Shown piece by piece: positions 23,981-33,169 of a stretch of 64,000 nucleotides of DNA (positions within the stretch are counted from its first letter, which is position 1; each line of letters starts with the position of its first letter). The DNA lies in assembly GCF_018982885.2 (NCBI RefSeq), contig NZ_CP081848.1, forward strand, positions 1,240,001 to 1,304,000, in the 5' to 3' direction. The position numbers and the translations under genes were made by a program. This DNA is from Polymorphobacter megasporae (GTDB lineage Bacteria; Pseudomonadota; Alphaproteobacteria; Sphingomonadales; Sphingomonadaceae). The notes under the pieces are model-generated. The model was not told the origin of the DNA. It did no database searches and saw only the letters and a program-made list of their open reading frames with translations.

Positions 23981-25669
23981 CTATAACCCCAGCGCGACGC
24001 CTTCGCTGCGCGGATCGGCGCCGCCGCGCCAGCCGCCGGCGATCCGTTCGATTCCGTTCGCCTTGAGGCCGAGCGGATATTGCACCGTCTTATGCCCCAT
24101 CGCGACGAGCGCAGGCTCCATCGCCCCCAGCATCGTCCCCTTTTCAAGGACCAGCGTGTCGTCGTTGGTGAAAATCAGCGGCAGCGCGATCGCGTCCTGG
24201 ATGTTCAGATGCCAGTCGAGGACGCCGACGATTGCCTTCGCCACCTGCGCCGGAATCGTCGGCCCGCCTGCCGCGCCGACGACGAGGACGACCTTCCCGG
24301 CTTTGTCGTAGACGATCGCGGGCGACATCGACGAGCGCGGGCGCTTGCCGCCCTGCACCCGGTTGGCGACCTTCTCCCCGGCGATCTCGGGGGCAAAATC
24401 GAAGTCGGTGAGTTCATTGTTGAGGACGAAACCGTTCGCCACCAGCGACGAGCCGAACGCCCCCTCGACGGTCGAGGTCAGCGACGCGACATTGCCCGCG
24501 CGGTCGGCGACGGCGAAGTCGGTCGTCGCGGGGATCTCACGCGACGGCGGCGCGTGACGGACGGGGGCTCCCGGCGGGGTCCCCGGCGCGGCATGGGCCA
24601 TCGCCTTGGTCGCGCTGATCAACTTGCCGCGCGCCTTGATGTACCCCGGCGAGATCAGCCCGGCGGTCGGCACCTCGACGAAATCGGCGTCGCCGCCGTA
24701 CGCCGCGCGGTCGGCGAAGGCGAGGCGCTCGCTCTCGGCGAACAAGTGCCACGCGACCGGGCTGTCCTTGCCGAGCTTGGCCATGTCGAAGCCTTCGAGC
24801 TGGCCGAGCATCGCAACGACGGCGATCCCGCCCGCCGACGGCGGCCCCATCGAGCAGACGCGGTAGCTGCGGTACGCGCCGCACACCGGCGCCCGCGCCT
24901 TGGCGCGATACGCCGCCATGTCGGCCATCGTCATGTTCGACTTGTTCGTCGGGGCCAACGTCACCGCGGCGACGACCGCCGCCGCGACCGGACCCTTGTA
25001 GAAGGCATCGGGTCCGTTCGCGGCGATCGCCTCGAAGGTCTTTGCGAGGCGTTCGTTGACGATATGCTCGCCCGCAGTCTTCGGCGTCAGGTCGGCGTGG
25101 AGGAACAATGCGGCGGCGTCGGGGGTGCGCGCGAGTGTCTTCGCCCGCTCGGCGATCGCGCTCGCCATCCGCGGGGTGATGTCATAGCCGCCGCGCGCGA
25201 GGGCGATCGCGGGTTCGAACAGCTTTGCCCACGGTAGCTTGCCGTATTTATCGTGCGCCAGCTTGATCATCGCGACGTTGCCGGGAACCCCCACGCTGCG
25301 TCCGCCGGGAATCGCCTCGCGGTATGGCTGCGGCGTGCCGTCGGGCAGGAGGAACAGCTTGTCGGTCGCCGACGCCGGGGCCTTCTCGCGTCCGTCGAAG
25401 GTCGCGGGGGTCGAACTGCCGACCGGCTGATAGACGAGGAAGCCGCCGCCGCCGATGCCAGACGATTGCGGCTCGACGACGGTCAGCGCGAGCAGCGTCG
25501 CCGCGATCGCATCCATCGCATTGCCCCCCGCCTTGAGCATCGTGATCCCGGCGGCAGCGGCGCGCGGGTCGGCGGCGGAGACCATCGCCTGCGGCGCGGC
25601 GGGGGCCTTGGCAGCGGTAACCGCTGGAACGAGCGCGAACAGTGCCAGCGCCGAGACGAAATGCTTCAC
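23981..25669 (-). CDS. ggt: Gamma-glutamyltransferase
   Basis: 562 aa. A periplasmic Ntn-hydrolase that cuts gamma-glutamyl bonds of glutathione. Signal peptide at the start (VKHFVSALALFALVPAVTAA; GTG 25669). Key blocks are AGGNAMDAIAATLLALTVVE, SSGIGGGGFLVYQ, DGREKAPA, the maturation site ending ATTDFAVADRAGN (catalytic Thr about 370) and GGKRPRSSMSPAIVYD with the PRSSM substrate loop near the end. The precursor should self-cleave before the catalytic Thr into large and small subunits. Confidence 0.92.
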   Translation of the reverse strand: MKHFVSALALFALVPAVTAAKAPAAPQAMVSAADPRAAAAGITMLKAGGNAMDAIAATLLALTVVEPQSSGIGGGGFLVYQPVGSSTPATFDGREKAPASATDKLFLLPDGTPQPYREAIPGGRSVGVPGNVAMIKLAHDKYGKLPWAKLFEPAIALARGGYDITPRMASAIAERAKTLARTPDAAALFLHADLTPKTAGEHIVNERLAKTFEAIAANGPDAFYKGPVAAAVVAAVTLAPTNKSNMTMADMAAYRAKARAPVCGAYRSYRVCSMGPPSAGGIAVVAMLGQLEGFDMAKLGKDSPVAWHLFAESERLAFADRAAYGGDADFVEVPTAGLISPGYIKARGKLISATKAMAHAAPGTPPGAPVRHAPPSREIPATTDFAVADRAGNVASLTSTVEGAFGSSLVANGFVLNNELTDFDFAPEIAGEKVANRVQGGKRPRSSMSPAIVYDKAGKVVLVVGAAGGPTIPAQVAKAIVGVLDWHLNIQDAIALPLIFTNDDTLVLEKGTMLGAMEPALVAMGHKTVQYPLGLKANGIERIAGGWRGGADPRSEGVALGL

Positions 25670-25718
25670 CGGAATTCCCTGCTATCCTTGCGCAACCATA
25701 TCGACGCCGGGCGCGCGA

Positions 25719-26732
25719 TCAAGCGTCCAACCCCACCACATCGGCGACTGCGGCAAAGCCGTCGCGGCGAAGGAGGTTTGCAAGGTCGATCTTGATTCGC
25801 CCGACGATCCCCGGGCCGCCATAGACCAGCCCAGTGTAAAGCTGGACCGCGCTCGCCCCGGCGCGGAGCTTGGCGTAAGCGTGCGCCCCCGTCGCGACTC
25901 CGCCCGCGCCGATCAGCGGCAACGCCTTGCCGGTAGCGCGGGCGAAGACGCGGAGGATTTCGGTCGACGGGGCGAACAGCGGCGCGCCCGACAAGCCGCC
26001 GGCCTCGGGGCTCGCGATGCCCGGACGCGCGAGCGTCGTGTTCGACACGATGAGCCCGGCGACCTTGCCGTCGAGCGCGACGCGGGCGATGCCGTCGATC
26101 TCGTCGGGGTCGAGATCGGGCGCAACCTTGACGAACACCGGTACGCGGCGCGCCTCGCCGAGCACGGCGGCGATCAAGGCGGTGAGTTCGCCGGGGTCCT
26201 GCAGGCCGCGCAGCCCCGGCGTATTCGGCGACGAGATGTTGACGGTGATGTAATCGGCGACGTCGCGGACCGCGATCGTCCCGGCAACATAGTCGGCGAT
26301 GCGGTCGACGCTGTCCTTGTTCGCACCGATGTTGAGGCCGATCACGCCCGTCGGACGCTTCGCCCCGAGCCGCGCGACCGCTGCCGCGACGCCGCCGTTA
26401 TTGAAGCCCAGCCGATTGATCACCGCTTTGTCGGCGACGAGGCGGAAGATGCGCGGCTTGGCGTTGCCGACTTGCGGGCGCGGGGTGACGGTTCCGACCT
26501 CGACGAAGCCGAAGCCCAGTCGCAGCATCGCGCCGGGCACCCGCGCGTCCTTGTCGAACCCGGCTGCCAGCCCAACCGGGTTCGGCAGCGCGAGACCGGC
26601 GATGATCGTCGCAAGCAGCGGGTCGTCGCGGCGATCGCGCGGGCCAAGTCCCCATTCGAGCGCCGTGATCGTCAATTCGTGCGCACGTTCTGGGTCGATG
26701 CGGAAAAGCGCGGGGCGGATCAGGTCGAACAC
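25719..26732 (-). CDS. pyrD: Dihydroorotate dehydrogenase (quinone), class 2
   Basis: 337 aa. It oxidises dihydroorotate to orotate with transfer of electrons to quinone at the membrane. Class 2 markers are NRLGFNNGG, NISSPNTPGLRGLQ with catalytic Ser, VKVAPDL, SNTTLAR and the FMN phosphate loop LIGAGGVATGAHAYAKLRAG. The start is not sure: GTG 26732 (VFDLIRPALFRIDPERAH) fits the usual DLIRPLLF start; GTG 26747 would add 5 residues. The open frame beyond is not conserved. It runs divergently from the DUF427 gene. Confidence 0.93.
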   Translation of the reverse strand: MFDLIRPALFRIDPERAHELTITALEWGLGPRDRRDDPLLATIIAGLALPNPVGLAAGFDKDARVPGAMLRLGFGFVEVGTVTPRPQVGNAKPRIFRLVADKAVINRLGFNNGGVAAAVARLGAKRPTGVIGLNIGANKDSVDRIADYVAGTIAVRDVADYITVNISSPNTPGLRGLQDPGELTALIAAVLGEARRVPVFVKVAPDLDPDEIDGIARVALDGKVAGLIVSNTTLARPGIASPEAGGLSGAPLFAPSTEILRVFARATGKALPLIGAGGVATGAHAYAKLRAGASAVQLYTGLVYGGPGIVGRIKIDLANLLRRDGFAAVADVVGLDA

Positions 26733-26831
26733 CGCGCCACCATGCACGGCAACGCGCGTGGGGCCAACCGTCGCGGCGATGTATGCGGGCGCACGCACCT
26801 TATATTGGAGGCCAACGCTCGGAGGATCGAC

Positions 26832-27113
26832 ATGGTCAAGGCAGTCTGGAACGACACGGTCATCGCGGAATCGAACGACACCGTGGTCGTCGAGAACAAC
26901 CATTATTTCCCGATTCAGTCGGTCGCGCCGGGCATTCTGTCGCCGACCAAGACAACCAGCATCTGCCCGTGGAAGGGGACCGCCGAATATCATTCGGTAA
27001 ATGCTGCCGGCAAGACCAATGTCGATGCCGCTTGGTATTATGCCGAACCGAAGGCGGCCGCAGCCGAAATCAAGGGCCGCGTCGCCTTCTGGAAGGGCGT
27101 CAAGGTCAGCTGA
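26832..27113 (+). CDS. DUF427 family protein
   Basis: 93 aa. DUF427 signature: NDTVIAESNDTVVVENNHYF, SPTKTTSICPWKGTAEYH, then AWYYAEPKAAAAEIKGRVAF. The domain is a small beta-rich fold found in many bacteria, with no proven activity. GGAGG lies 7 bases before the ATG. Divergent from pyrD, with about 100 bases between the starts. Confidence 0.9.
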   Translation: MVKAVWNDTVIAESNDTVVVENNHYFPIQSVAPGILSPTKTTSICPWKGTAEYHSVNAAGKTNVDAAWYYAEPKAAAAEIKGRVAFWKGVKVS

Positions 27114-27141
27114 ACCGGGGGCGGCTTCCTCCGCCCCCGGT
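27114..27141. terminator. Strong bidirectional hairpin terminator
   Basis: ACCGGGGGCGG and CCGCCCCCGGT, 11 bp perfect arms around loop CTTCCT, in the 36-base gap between two convergent genes. Confidence 0.75.
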
Positions 27142-27149
27142 CCGGACCT

Positions 27150-27464
27150 TTACTTCACCGACGCGAGCGTCTTCCCGAGTCCGGCGACCTTGTCCTTGGT
27201 CGCTGGCGTCGCATGGCCGGCGATCTTGGTCGTCTCTTCGGCGAGCTTGCCGACGAGCGTCTTGATCTTCTCGCCGTCGGGCTGGTCGGCATGGAGCGCC
27301 TTCTTGAGCGCTTCGAGATCGCGAACGATGCCCTTGGCGCCGGGAATGTCGGCGTCCTTCAGGCTGACTTCCCAGTCGTCGATCAGCTTGATCGCGGCGG
27401 CGGGGGTAATGCTGTCGACGCCCTTTTCGAAGGCGTGCTCGGTTGCGGCGAAACGGGCAGGCAT
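27150..27464 (-). CDS. Small all-helical protein of unknown function
   Basis: 104 aa. It is predicted to be all helical: FAATEHAFEKGVDSITPAAA, IKLIDDWEVSLKDADI, ALKKALHAD, EKIKTLVGKLAEETTKIAG, TKDKVAGLGKTLASV. No Cys, no membrane segment, no signal. AGGAG lies 8 bases before the ATG, so it is probably translated. I do not recognise a family. It could be a small stress or scaffold protein. Confidence 0.6.
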   Translation of the reverse strand: MPARFAATEHAFEKGVDSITPAAAIKLIDDWEVSLKDADIPGAKGIVRDLEALKKALHADQPDGEKIKTLVGKLAEETTKIAGHATPATKDKVAGLGKTLASVK

Positions 27465-27659
27465 GGGTCAAGCTCCTGAATTGGCCGGGATGGCTGCGGC
27501 TCAACCGATGATGCGGAGGTTGGTTGTGCGGCGTTTCGGCACGCCGGGCCGTCCTGCAATCGTATTATTGTCATGACTTATCGGTTGACGCCGCCGCGTG
27601 ACGTGCGATGTCGCAGCGGCGCTTATCTCACTTGCATTTGGCATCGACCCCGCAGGACC

Positions 27660-28763
27660 ATGACCCCCAGGCCGATCCTCCTACTGATGCTTGTCGCGGG
27701 TTGCAGCGGGACGGCTCCGCCGAAGCCGAAAGCGGCGCTGACGGTCGCGACCGAGACGGCAGCGCTCACCGATTATTCGCCGCGCCTCACGGTCCTCGGT
27801 ACCGTCACCCCGCTGCAATCGGTCGCAGTCCGGACGCGGGTCGACGGCCAGGTCACCGCCGTCCTGTTCCGCGAGGGCCAGACCGTCCGCGCCGGACAGC
27901 CGCTGTTCCGCCTCGACGACCGTGCGGTTCGCGCCGGGCTCGAGCAGAACCGCGCGGCGATGGCGAGCGCGGCGGCCACCCGCCTCCAGGCCGCCGCCGA
28001 CCTCAAGCGCAGCGAAGCCTTGGTCAACAGCGGCTTTGTCACCAAGGCGACGATCGAATTGAAGCAGGCGGCGGCCGATACCGCGGCGGCGAACATCGGG
28101 GGCGCAGCGGCGGCGATCTCGGCCGGGCAGACCGCATTGTCGTATCTCACCGTTCGCGCGCCGGTCGCCGGGCGGACCGGGGAGATCAACTTTAAGACCG
28201 GGGCGACGGTGCGGACCGCCGACGTCCTGCCGCTCGTGACGGTCAACCAGCTGTCGCCGATCCTCGTCCGTTTCGCCGTGCCGCCCGAACAGATCCAGCC
28301 GCTGCGCTCGGCGCTCGCGGCGGGGCCGGTGACGGTCGTCGCGCGGGTCCACGACAGCACGACGCCGATCGCGACCGGCAAGCTCGTCTTCCTCGACAAC
28401 AGCGTCGACGCCAATACCGGCTCGCTCGCGGCGAAGGCCGAATTTGGGAACGCCGGCGATGCGTTGTGGCCCGGTGCGCTGGTCGACATCGACGTCCCGC
28501 TTGGCGGCACCGCGCAGCGGATCGCAGTTCCCGAGGCGGCGGTCCAGAACGGCCCCGACTTCACCTTCGTCTGGACCGTTCCCGCGACCGGAGCGGCGAC
28601 GATGACCAAGGTCGTCGTGGCCGGGCGCAGCGGCGGCAAGGCGTATCTCACGAGCGGCCTGAGCCCCGGCGCGGTCGTCGTGACCGACGCGCTCGCCAAG
28701 CTTCGCGACGGCGACAAGGTCAAGATCAAGCCGGCGAAAGCGAGTGGCGACGCCGCCGCATGA
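27660..28763 (+). CDS. RND efflux periplasmic adaptor lipoprotein
   Basis: 367 aa. It starts with a lipoprotein signal (MTPRPILLLMLVAGCSG, lipobox LVAGC, Cys about 15). Then come the usual adaptor parts: beta-hairpin/lipoyl halves VRTRVDGQVTAVLFREGQTV and APVAGRTGEINFKTGATV, the alpha-helical hairpin between them (about 95-160), a beta barrel (VRFAVPPEQIQPLR) and a membrane-proximal domain. It links an inner-membrane RND pump to an outer-membrane channel. The stop overlaps the permease ATG. No TolC-type gene is next to it. Confidence 0.92.
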   Translation: MTPRPILLLMLVAGCSGTAPPKPKAALTVATETAALTDYSPRLTVLGTVTPLQSVAVRTRVDGQVTAVLFREGQTVRAGQPLFRLDDRAVRAGLEQNRAAMASAAATRLQAAADLKRSEALVNSGFVTKATIELKQAAADTAAANIGGAAAAISAGQTALSYLTVRAPVAGRTGEINFKTGATVRTADVLPLVTVNQLSPILVRFAVPPEQIQPLRSALAAGPVTVVARVHDSTTPIATGKLVFLDNSVDANTGSLAAKAEFGNAGDALWPGALVDIDVPLGGTAQRIAVPEAAVQNGPDFTFVWTVPATGAATMTKVVVAGRSGGKAYLTSGLSPGAVVVTDALAKLRDGDKVKIKPAKASGDAAA

Positions 28764-31700
28764 CCTGGATCCGCGCCTTCGTCGACCGGCCGATCGCGAC
28801 GATCCTGTTGACGATCGCGATCATCGCGGCGGGCATCTTCGGCTACCAGCAGCTCCCTGTCGCCGCACTGCCGCAGGTCGATTTCCCGACGATCCAGATC
28901 AGCGCCAACCTGCCCGGGGCGAACCCGGCGACGATGGCGAGTGCGGTGGCGACGCCGATCGAGCGCCAGTTGTCGACCGTCGCCGGGATCGACCAGATCA
29001 CGTCGTCGTCATCGACCGGATCGACGAGCATCACCGTCCAGTTCGCGCTCAACCGCAACATCGACGCCGCCGCGTTGGACGTCCAGTCGGCGCTGTCGGC
29101 GGTCGCGCGCAAGCTGCCGATCGAGATGACGACGCCGCCGTCGTTCCAGAAGGTCAATCCGTCCGACCAGTCGATCCTCGTGATGGCGCTGCGCGACCCG
29201 ACGATGCGGCTGTCCGACCTCCAGACGATCGCCGACACGACGATCATCCCGCGGCTGTCGACGCTGGAGGGGGTCGCGCAGATCGACGTCTTCGGCGCGC
29301 GCAAGTTCGCCGTCCGCATCCAGTTCGACCCGACCAAGCTCAGCGCGCGCGGGCTGACCCCGGAGGACGTTCGCGTCGCGGTCGCGGCGGCGAACAGCAA
29401 CACCGCGGTCGGGCTGATCGGCAACGGCCCGCGCAACTACATCCTCGACGCGACCGGCACGCTCAAGCACGCCGCCGACTTCACCCCGATCGTTATCGCC
29501 TACAAGAACGGCCTGCCGGTCCGCCTCGGCGACATTGCCACCTCGATCGATTCGATCGAGAATCTGCGCGGCGCGGCGAAGTTCAACGGTAACCCGGGAC
29601 TCGCGATGGGGATCAAGCGCCAGCCGGGGGCGAACGTCGTCGCGATGGCCGACCGCGTCGAGGCGCTGCTGCCATCGATCCGCGAGAGCCTGCCGGCGAA
29701 CGCGCATTTCGACATCATCGTCGACCGCTCGCAGTCGATCCGCCATTCGGTCGCCGACGCGCAGACGACATTGGTCGGCACCGCGCTGCTCGTCGTGCTG
29801 GTGATCTACCTCGTCCTCGGCGACCTGCGCGCGACGCTGATCCCGGCGATCGTCCTGCCGGTCGCGGCGATCGGTACCTTCGCGGGCATGTTTCTCGCCG
29901 GGTTCAGCCTCGACAACCTCAGCCTGCTCGCACTGACGCTCGCGACCGGCTTCGTCGTCGACGACGCGATCGTCGTCCTCGAGAACATCGTCCGCCACGT
30001 CGAGCATGGCGAGAAACCGCGCGAGGCGGCGGTGACGGGCACCAAGGAAATCGCCTTCACCGTCGTCTCGATCTCGGTCAGCCTCGTCGCGGTGTTCATT
30101 CCGCTGCTGTTCATGGGCGGCGTCATCGGGCGGCTGTTCCGTGAGTTCGCGGTGACGATGACGATTGCGATCGCGGTGTCGGCGGTGATCGCGCTGACGC
30201 TCGCGCCGATGATCGCGTCGCGGGTCCTGCGCGAGGGCGACGAGAAGCCGGGGCGGATTGCGCGCTGGTCGACGCGCAACTTCGACCGGGCGCAGCGCGG
30301 CTATGCCCGCGCGCTCGATTGGGTGCTGGCGCGGCGGCGGATCGTCCTCGGGCTGACATTGGCGTCGATCGTCGTCGCGATCTGGGGTTTCGGCGCGATC
30401 CCTAAGGGCTTCTTCCCGACCGAGGACACCGGCAACATGTTCGTCGGTGTCGAGGTCGCGCCTGACGCCGCCTACCCGACGCTCCAGGCGAAGCAGGACA
30501 TGATCGCCAAGATCATCCTCGCCGACTCCGCGATCCTCCGGGTCAATTCGTTCACCGGCACCGGCGGCGGCGCGGGACGGATCTTCGCGCCGATGAAGCC
30601 GCGGAGCGAGCGCGATTCGGCCGAGGTCGTCCAGACGCGGCTGCGCAAGGCGCTGTCGGGCATTCCCGGCGTCCTCGCCTCGCCGAACATCCCGCAGAAT
30701 CTGACGCTCGGCGCGCGGCCGAGCTCGACCAACTTCCAATACACGCTCCAATCGGTCGACCAGACCGCGCTGTTCGCTTTCGGCCAGGCGTTCGAGGCAC
30801 GGATGCGCGCGACCCCGGGGTTCGAGGACGTCAATTCCGACCTCCAGCGCGGGGCGCGGCAGGCGCGCGTGATCATCGACCGCGACGCCGCCTCGCGCCT
30901 CGGCGTGCCCGTTCAGGCGATCCGCGACACGCTATATTCGAGCTTTGGGACGCGGCAGATCTCGACGATCTACACCGACGTCGACAGCTATCAGGTGATC
31001 CTCGAGATCGCCGCCAACGAGCAGATGACCCCCGACAGCATCAACACGCTCTACGTTCGCGGCGACACCGGGGCGACGGTGCCGCTGTCGGCGGTGACCC
31101 GCGTCGTGATCGAGGGCGCGCCGCTGTCGATCAACCATCAAAGCCAGCTGCCCGCGGTGACGATCAGCTTCAACCTGACCCCGGGCACCGCGCTGAGCCA
31201 GGCCAAGACGCGGATCGACGCCGCCGAGGCCGAGATGGGCATGCCGTCGACGATCGAGGGGTCGTTCCAGGGCAATGCACAGGCGTTCGAGGCGTCGACA
31301 GCCGGTATGGGCTGGCTGTTCCTCGCGGCGGTACTGGTGATCTACATCGTCCTCGGCGTGCTGTACGAAAGCTTCATCCACCCGATCACGATCCTGTCGG
31401 GGCTGCCTGCCGCCGGCATCGGCGCGGTCGCGGCGCTGGCGATCTTCCACATGCCGCTGGACGTCATCGGCATCATCGGCGTCGTCATGCTGATCGGCAT
31501 CGTCAAGAAGAACGCGATCATGATGATCGACTTTGCGCTCGCCGGGCAGCGCGCGCACGGCTGGACCCCGGCGGTGGCGATCCGCGCAGCGGCGACGACG
31601 CGCTTCCGCCCGATCATGATGACGACCTTCGCCGCGATCGCCGGGGCGCTGCCGCTTGCGCTCGGCCTCGGCGCGGGGGCCGAACTGCGCCAGCCGTTGG

Positions 31701-31870
31701 GCGTTGCGGTCCTCGGCGGGCTGATGGTCAGCCAGGTGCTGACATTATTCATCACTCCGGTCGTCTACCTGAGCATCGAATCGGCCGGCGAGCGGCGACG
31801 CGCGCGGCGGCTGGCGGCGCAGCCCGAACTGCCGCTCGACGAGCCAGCGGTGCGCCTTGCTGCCGAATGA
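28760..31870 (+). CDS. RND efflux permease, MdtB/MdtC/MuxB type
   Basis: 1036 aa, 12 membrane helices with two large periplasmic loops. Start FVDRPIATILLTIAIIAAGI and LPVAALPQVDFPTIQI are typical of the family. The proton-relay Asp pair is in ATGFVVDDAIVVLENIVRHV (about 400) and the Lys of the second half in IGIVKKNAIMMIDFA (about 920). The closest layout is the multidrug MdtBC/MuxBC subgroup, which uses two permeases; here only one is present. The substrate cannot be predicted. The ATG overlaps the adaptor stop. Confidence 0.93.
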   Translation: MTWIRAFVDRPIATILLTIAIIAAGIFGYQQLPVAALPQVDFPTIQISANLPGANPATMASAVATPIERQLSTVAGIDQITSSSSTGSTSITVQFALNRNIDAAALDVQSALSAVARKLPIEMTTPPSFQKVNPSDQSILVMALRDPTMRLSDLQTIADTTIIPRLSTLEGVAQIDVFGARKFAVRIQFDPTKLSARGLTPEDVRVAVAAANSNTAVGLIGNGPRNYILDATGTLKHAADFTPIVIAYKNGLPVRLGDIATSIDSIENLRGAAKFNGNPGLAMGIKRQPGANVVAMADRVEALLPSIRESLPANAHFDIIVDRSQSIRHSVADAQTTLVGTALLVVLVIYLVLGDLRATLIPAIVLPVAAIGTFAGMFLAGFSLDNLSLLALTLATGFVVDDAIVVLENIVRHVEHGEKPREAAVTGTKEIAFTVVSISVSLVAVFIPLLFMGGVIGRLFREFAVTMTIAIAVSAVIALTLAPMIASRVLREGDEKPGRIARWSTRNFDRAQRGYARALDWVLARRRIVLGLTLASIVVAIWGFGAIPKGFFPTEDTGNMFVGVEVAPDAAYPTLQAKQDMIAKIILADSAILRVNSFTGTGGGAGRIFAPMKPRSERDSAEVVQTRLRKALSGIPGVLASPNIPQNLTLGARPSSTNFQYTLQSVDQTALFAFGQAFEARMRATPGFEDVNSDLQRGARQARVIIDRDAASRLGVPVQAIRDTLYSSFGTRQISTIYTDVDSYQVILEIAANEQMTPDSINTLYVRGDTGATVPLSAVTRVVIEGAPLSINHQSQLPAVTISFNLTPGTALSQAKTRIDAAEAEMGMPSTIEGSFQGNAQAFEASTAGMGWLFLAAVLVIYIVLGVLYESFIHPITILSGLPAAGIGAVAALAIFHMPLDVIGIIGVVMLIGIVKKNAIMMIDFALAGQRAHGWTPAVAIRAAATTRFRPIMMTTFAAIAGALPLALGLGAGAELRQPLGVAVLGGLMVSQVLTLFITPVVYLSIESAGERRRARRLAAQPELPLDEPAVRLAAE

Positions 31871-31958
31871 TGTGCGACATGACGTGCGGCATAACGTTCA
31901 TCGGCGCGACAACCGGCGCAGTATAACGATGTCCGGTAGTTCGACGGGACGGTGTCAC

Positions 31959-33074
31959 ATGCGTTTACGCTTTCTCCTGCCGGTCACGCTGATGCTGGCC
32001 GGTGCCGTGCCGGTCGCGGCGCAGGAATATCCGCCGCCCGACGGCTATGCCCAGTCGGGCTATGACACCGATGGCCAGTCGGTCGATTCGATCGCCGTGT
32101 TCTTCGAGCCGCTGTCGCGTTACGGGCGCTGGGTCGACAGCCGCTTTGGGCGCGGCTGGACACCGAACGTCAACCGCGACTGGCGGCCGTACACGATCGG
32201 CCATTGGGAGCAGGGTGCCTATGGCCAGACATGGCGGAGTGACGAGCCGTTCGGCTGGGCGGTATTCCACTTCGGCCGCTGGGGCTTCGACCCGGCGATC
32301 GGCTGGGTGTGGACCCCCGACACCGTCTGGGGCCCGGGCTGGGTCGCGTGGCGCGACGGCGACGACGTCACCGGCTGGGCCCCGCTGCCGCCGCGCGTCG
32401 TCCTCAACTTCGACGCCGGCTATGGCGACGGCTTCAATAGCTGGGGCTTCGACCAATGGTATCAGCCGGCGTGGGTGTTCGTCCCACGCGGCAATCTTTA
32501 TGGCCGCTCGCTGCGCGGCGTGATCCTGCCGTACGGGCGCAACCGCGATTACTGGGGAGCAACGCGCGGCATCACGCATTACGATCGCGTTGGCGGCCGC
32601 GTCTTCAACCGCAGCTTCGATGGTGAACGGGGGGGCGACCGGGGCCGGGGCGATCCGCGCGGCGGACGCCCCGATTTTCGCGGCAACTCCGGCGGTGAGC
32701 CGGTGATGCAGGGCGGAGGCCGCCGACCCGACGTCCGCCCGCAGGGTGCGGTCGGCGGCGATGTCCGCGGCTATCAGGGAAATCCGCGACGCGACGGCCG
32801 CCCGCCCGACTTCGTGCCTCCGGCGAATGTGCCGCCGGGGACCATGCCGCCGCGCGACGGCCGTGGCGGCTTCCAACCGCGCGGAGGGTTTGTCCCGTTC
32901 CAGCCGCAGGGCGGTCGCCCACCCGTTGCGGTCGCCCCGGCGGGCAACGCGGCCCCCGTCCGGCAACCCGCGCCGATCGCCCAGCCGCGCCCCGAGGCAC
33001 CCCGCCCGGCACCGCAGCCACGCACCGGTCCTACCCAGTCGCGCGAGGCCGGCGAGCGCGTTCGTCCCCAATGA
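31959..33074 (+). CDS. Secreted DUF6600 protein with Gly/Arg/Pro-rich tail
   Basis: 371 aa. Signal peptide MRLRFLLPVTLMLAGAVPVA, then a DUF6600-like domain (about 40-210) with aromatic motifs: FFEPLSRYGRWVDSRFGRG, RDWRPYTIGHW, GWAVFHFGRWGFDP, GWVWTPDTVWGPGWVAWR and WAPLPPR. The last 160 residues are low complexity, rich in Gly, Arg, Pro and Gln (GERGGDRGRGDPRGGRPDFRG). The protein should be periplasmic or surface-bound. ATG 31959 is chosen because the signal peptide starts there; ATG 31929 would add ten residues with no SD site. Function unknown. Confidence 0.78.
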   Translation: MRLRFLLPVTLMLAGAVPVAAQEYPPPDGYAQSGYDTDGQSVDSIAVFFEPLSRYGRWVDSRFGRGWTPNVNRDWRPYTIGHWEQGAYGQTWRSDEPFGWAVFHFGRWGFDPAIGWVWTPDTVWGPGWVAWRDGDDVTGWAPLPPRVVLNFDAGYGDGFNSWGFDQWYQPAWVFVPRGNLYGRSLRGVILPYGRNRDYWGATRGITHYDRVGGRVFNRSFDGERGGDRGRGDPRGGRPDFRGNSGGEPVMQGGGRRPDVRPQGAVGGDVRGYQGNPRRDGRPPDFVPPANVPPGTMPPRDGRGGFQPRGGFVPFQPQGGRPPVAVAPAGNAAPVRQPAPIAQPRPEAPRPAPQPRTGPTQSREAGERVRPQ

Positions 33075-33169
33075 TCACCGGACAAATGACGATCGGGTGA
33101 CACCAACCCCTTGCGCGGGCGCGCCGCACTGCACAGTATGCGGGCGAGCGACCAACGCCCGGAGGATGA

